Assembly (NCBI RefSeq): GCF_000013085.1
Contig: NC_007643.1
Span: forward strand, 1,969,001-2,033,000
Direction of reading: 5' to 3'
Length of the DNA: 64,000 nt
Source of the DNA: Rhodospirillum rubrum ATCC 11170
Lineage (GTDB): Bacteria > Pseudomonadota > Alphaproteobacteria > Rhodospirillales > Rhodospirillaceae
The notes under the pieces were generated by a model. The model saw only the letters and a list, made by a program, of their open reading frames with translations, ran no database searches and was not told the origin of the DNA. This document shows positions 62,503 through 64,000 of the stretch, one piece after another (positions within the stretch are counted from its first letter, which is position 1; the number at the start of each line of letters is the position of its first letter). The position numbers and the translations under genes are program-made.

Positions 62503-62664
62503 TCGCCCTGCCCGGCACCCGCAACTCTCCTGGCTGTATATACACTTCAACACCACCACTCGCGCCGTCCGGCTACCCTTGAGCATCATCGATCGGCAAA
62601 CCCCGTCAGCGGCGGCAAGCACCGCTTATTGCACCGCCTTCCCACGCGCAAAAAGGATGTCCCC

Positions 62665-63863
62665 ATGGCCAAGCTCAAGGTCCGCTATTTCGTCGAGAAG
62701 CCGGGGGCGCGGTATTTCTGGCAGCCGTCGGCGACGGTGCGGGCCCTGGGCTGGCGATCGGAACGCCTGCCAGATGATCTGTCGGCCGCGATCACCCGGG
62801 CCGAACAGCTCAATGCCGAGCTGGATACATGGCGCAGTGGCGCCCCTCCCTCGCCGGCGGCGATCCGCTTGGGAGTGAAGTGCCCGCCGCACGGTCCCCA
62901 GCCGGGCACGATCGGCGATTTGATCGTGCGTTATCGCCGCTCGCGTTTCTACCCCACGCATCCGAAAACCCGCATCGGCTATGAAAAGCACATCAGGTGA
63001 TCGAAGCCTGGGCTGGTGACGCGCCGGTGGGCGCCATCGGCGCCCAGCGCGTTCAGAAGCTTTACGATGGCATGCGGGTCAAAACCCCCGCTAAGGCCAA
63101 CGCCGTAATAACCATGTTGCGAATCTTGCTAACCCATGCGGTCCGCGAACAGATGGTTGCGACGAATGTCGCCAAGAACCCCGGGCTGATCAGCCTCCCC
63201 TTCTCCGGCAAGCTCTGGCCGGTCGATGCCGTATCGCTGTTCGTTGAAGTCGCCGACCGCATGGGATGGCATTCGGTGGGCACGGCCGTCGCCATCAATC
63301 ACTGGATAGGCCAGCGCCAGGGCGACATCCTGGCCATGAAGCGCGGCGCTTATCGCGATGGCGTCTTCTACGTCACCCAAAACAAAACGTCGGCCCGGGT
63401 CGCCGTGCCGCATTCGCCCTGGGTCCAACGCCGCGTCGACGCCGAACTCGATCGCCAGAAGGCCCGCAAGATCGGAAGCACCACCACCGCAACCCTGTTG
63501 CTGTGCGACTCCACCAACCAGCCGTGGCGGGAAGATCACTTCCGCCACGTCTTCGCCGAGATCCGCAGCAAGGCGGCCGACCTGTGGCACACCTTCTTCC
63601 TCGATGACGGATCCAGCGTCGCCATGCTCGACCTTCAATTCATGCATTTGCGCCATACGGCGGTGACCGAACTGGCCATCGCTGGCTGTACGGTCTTGCA
63701 GATCGCCGGCATCACCGGACACACCCCCAAAAGCGTGACCACGATCATCAACCGCTATCTGGTGGCCAGTTCGGATCTGGCCGCCGCAGCCGCCCATAAG
63801 CGTCTGGCAATGGGCAACGACATCGCCGCCTTGGCGACTTTGGAGACGTTCCAAAGACTTTAA
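62665..63863 (+). pseudogene. Tyrosine integrase split by a single-base frameshift
   Basis: The N-terminal part (62665-63000) starts MAKLKVRYFVEKPGARYFWQ with an AAGGA site and ends YEKHIR-stop. The rest (62997-63863) begins VIEAWAGDAPVGAIGAQRVQ in the next frame. The catalytic domain is complete: first Arg in WIGQRQGDILAM, HLRHTAVTELAIAG, GITGHTPKSV and the tyrosine in NRYLVAS. One missing base near 62996 would restore a protein of about 399 residues. It could be a real lesion, a programmed shift or a sequencing error. Confidence 0.75.
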
Positions 63864-63942
63864 GAGAACGCGCTAAGAACGAATGAGTTGGATGTCCAAC
63901 TTTTTCAAAGTTGGACAGAGCGGAAATGTTCTCTGTTCGTTC
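63864..63942. repeat. Interleaved inverted repeats downstream of the integrase
   Basis: In order: GAGAAC (63864), GAACGAA (63877), GTTGGA (63887), TGTCCAACTTT (63893), AAAGTTGGACA (63907), GTTCTC (63928), TTCGTTC (63936). The central 11-base stem is perfect with a 3-base loop. The outer arms pair in crossed order. TCCAAC can pair with either GTTGGA, giving two exclusive hairpins. Confidence 0.65.
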
Positions 63943-63949
63943 AATTAAG

Positions 63950-63982
63950 AAGCCCCCGATATGGGTTTCATATCAGGGGCTT
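63950..63982. terminator. Terminator-like hairpin next to the tRNA end
   Basis: AAGCCCC-C-GATATG and CATATC-A-GGGGCTT pair around GGTTT. It lies 5 bases from the tRNA-like end and may terminate the integrase transcript. Confidence 0.5.
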
Positions 63983-63986
63983 AGAG

Positions 63987-64000
63987 TGGTGAGCCCGACG
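63987..64000 (-). tRNA. Possible 3' end of a tRNA gene (cut by window edge)
   Basis: On the minus strand the last 14 bases read CGTCGGGCTCACCA, with an encoded CCA and a plausible 3' acceptor strand (CGGGCTC plus discriminator A). Position beside an integrase fits a tRNA attachment site. Only 14 bases are visible, so identity is not claimed. Confidence 0.4.

Overview
The window is high-GC chromosomal DNA from an alphaproteobacterium, most likely Rhodospirillum (R. rubrum or a close relative) or another member of the Rhodospirillaceae. This assignment is inferred from gene order and family content, not from a database match. The supporting synteny is ntrC-ntrY-ntrX-trkA-hfq-hflX, then mazG/speE/speD/ornithine decarboxylase, the block tatD-metG-holB-tmk-dacC-rlpA-mltB, sdhE-mfd opposite recG, and a CheZ-type phosphatase.

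Layout. 1-9013: the tail of ntrC, the NtrYX two-component pair, TrkA, a D-amino-acid aminotransferase, a HAD phosphatase, Hfq and HflX, closed by a strong terminator. 9016-12410: a 600-base gene-free stretch, a small unknown gene, an inositol-monophosphatase-family gene, a DUF2239 gene, a cluster of four perfect hairpins and a lipoprotein gene. 12368-16302: mazG and polyamine genes (speE, speD, ornithine decarboxylase) with structured leaders. 16443-20185: an EcsC-family gene, a helically phased 10-base repeat array, and a metal-homeostasis group (DUF411 protein, membrane protein, small secreted protein, DmeF-like exporter). 20185-29079: a housekeeping run on the minus strand ending in cell-wall enzymes.

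29202-34822 is an accessory block next to a tRNA-Ser gene. It carries a 1289-residue protein that joins a predicted PD-(D/E)XK nuclease (DUF4297/Cap4-like) to a P-loop STAND-like NTPase and a long C-terminal sensor-like region. This is a strong candidate for a single-gene antiphage defence system and is the main novelty candidate of the window. Beside it lie a decayed serine-recombinase fragment and a Phd/VapC toxin-antitoxin pair whose junction contains a 23-base tandem duplication.

34823-49666: RidA, a soluble chemoreceptor with two near-duplicate PAS domains, a quinone oxidoreductase opposite its LysR regulator, a persulfide-sensor (BigR/SqrR-like) operon with YeeE/YedE transporters, a cobalamin riboswitch controlling metE, a tandem hotdog thioesterase, a strikingly AT-rich Sel1-repeat gene (probably acquired), and several small enzymes. 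49784-60596: mfd, sdhE, recG, DUF502, a nuclease, envelope proteins and cheZ.

60756-64000 is a second mobile region: phage-like small genes, a HicAB toxin-antitoxin pair, a truncated Bro-N gene, and a tyrosine integrase split by a single-base frameshift. It ends in interleaved inverted repeats and what looks like the 3' end of a tRNA gene at the window edge, the usual arrangement for an island integrated at a tRNA.
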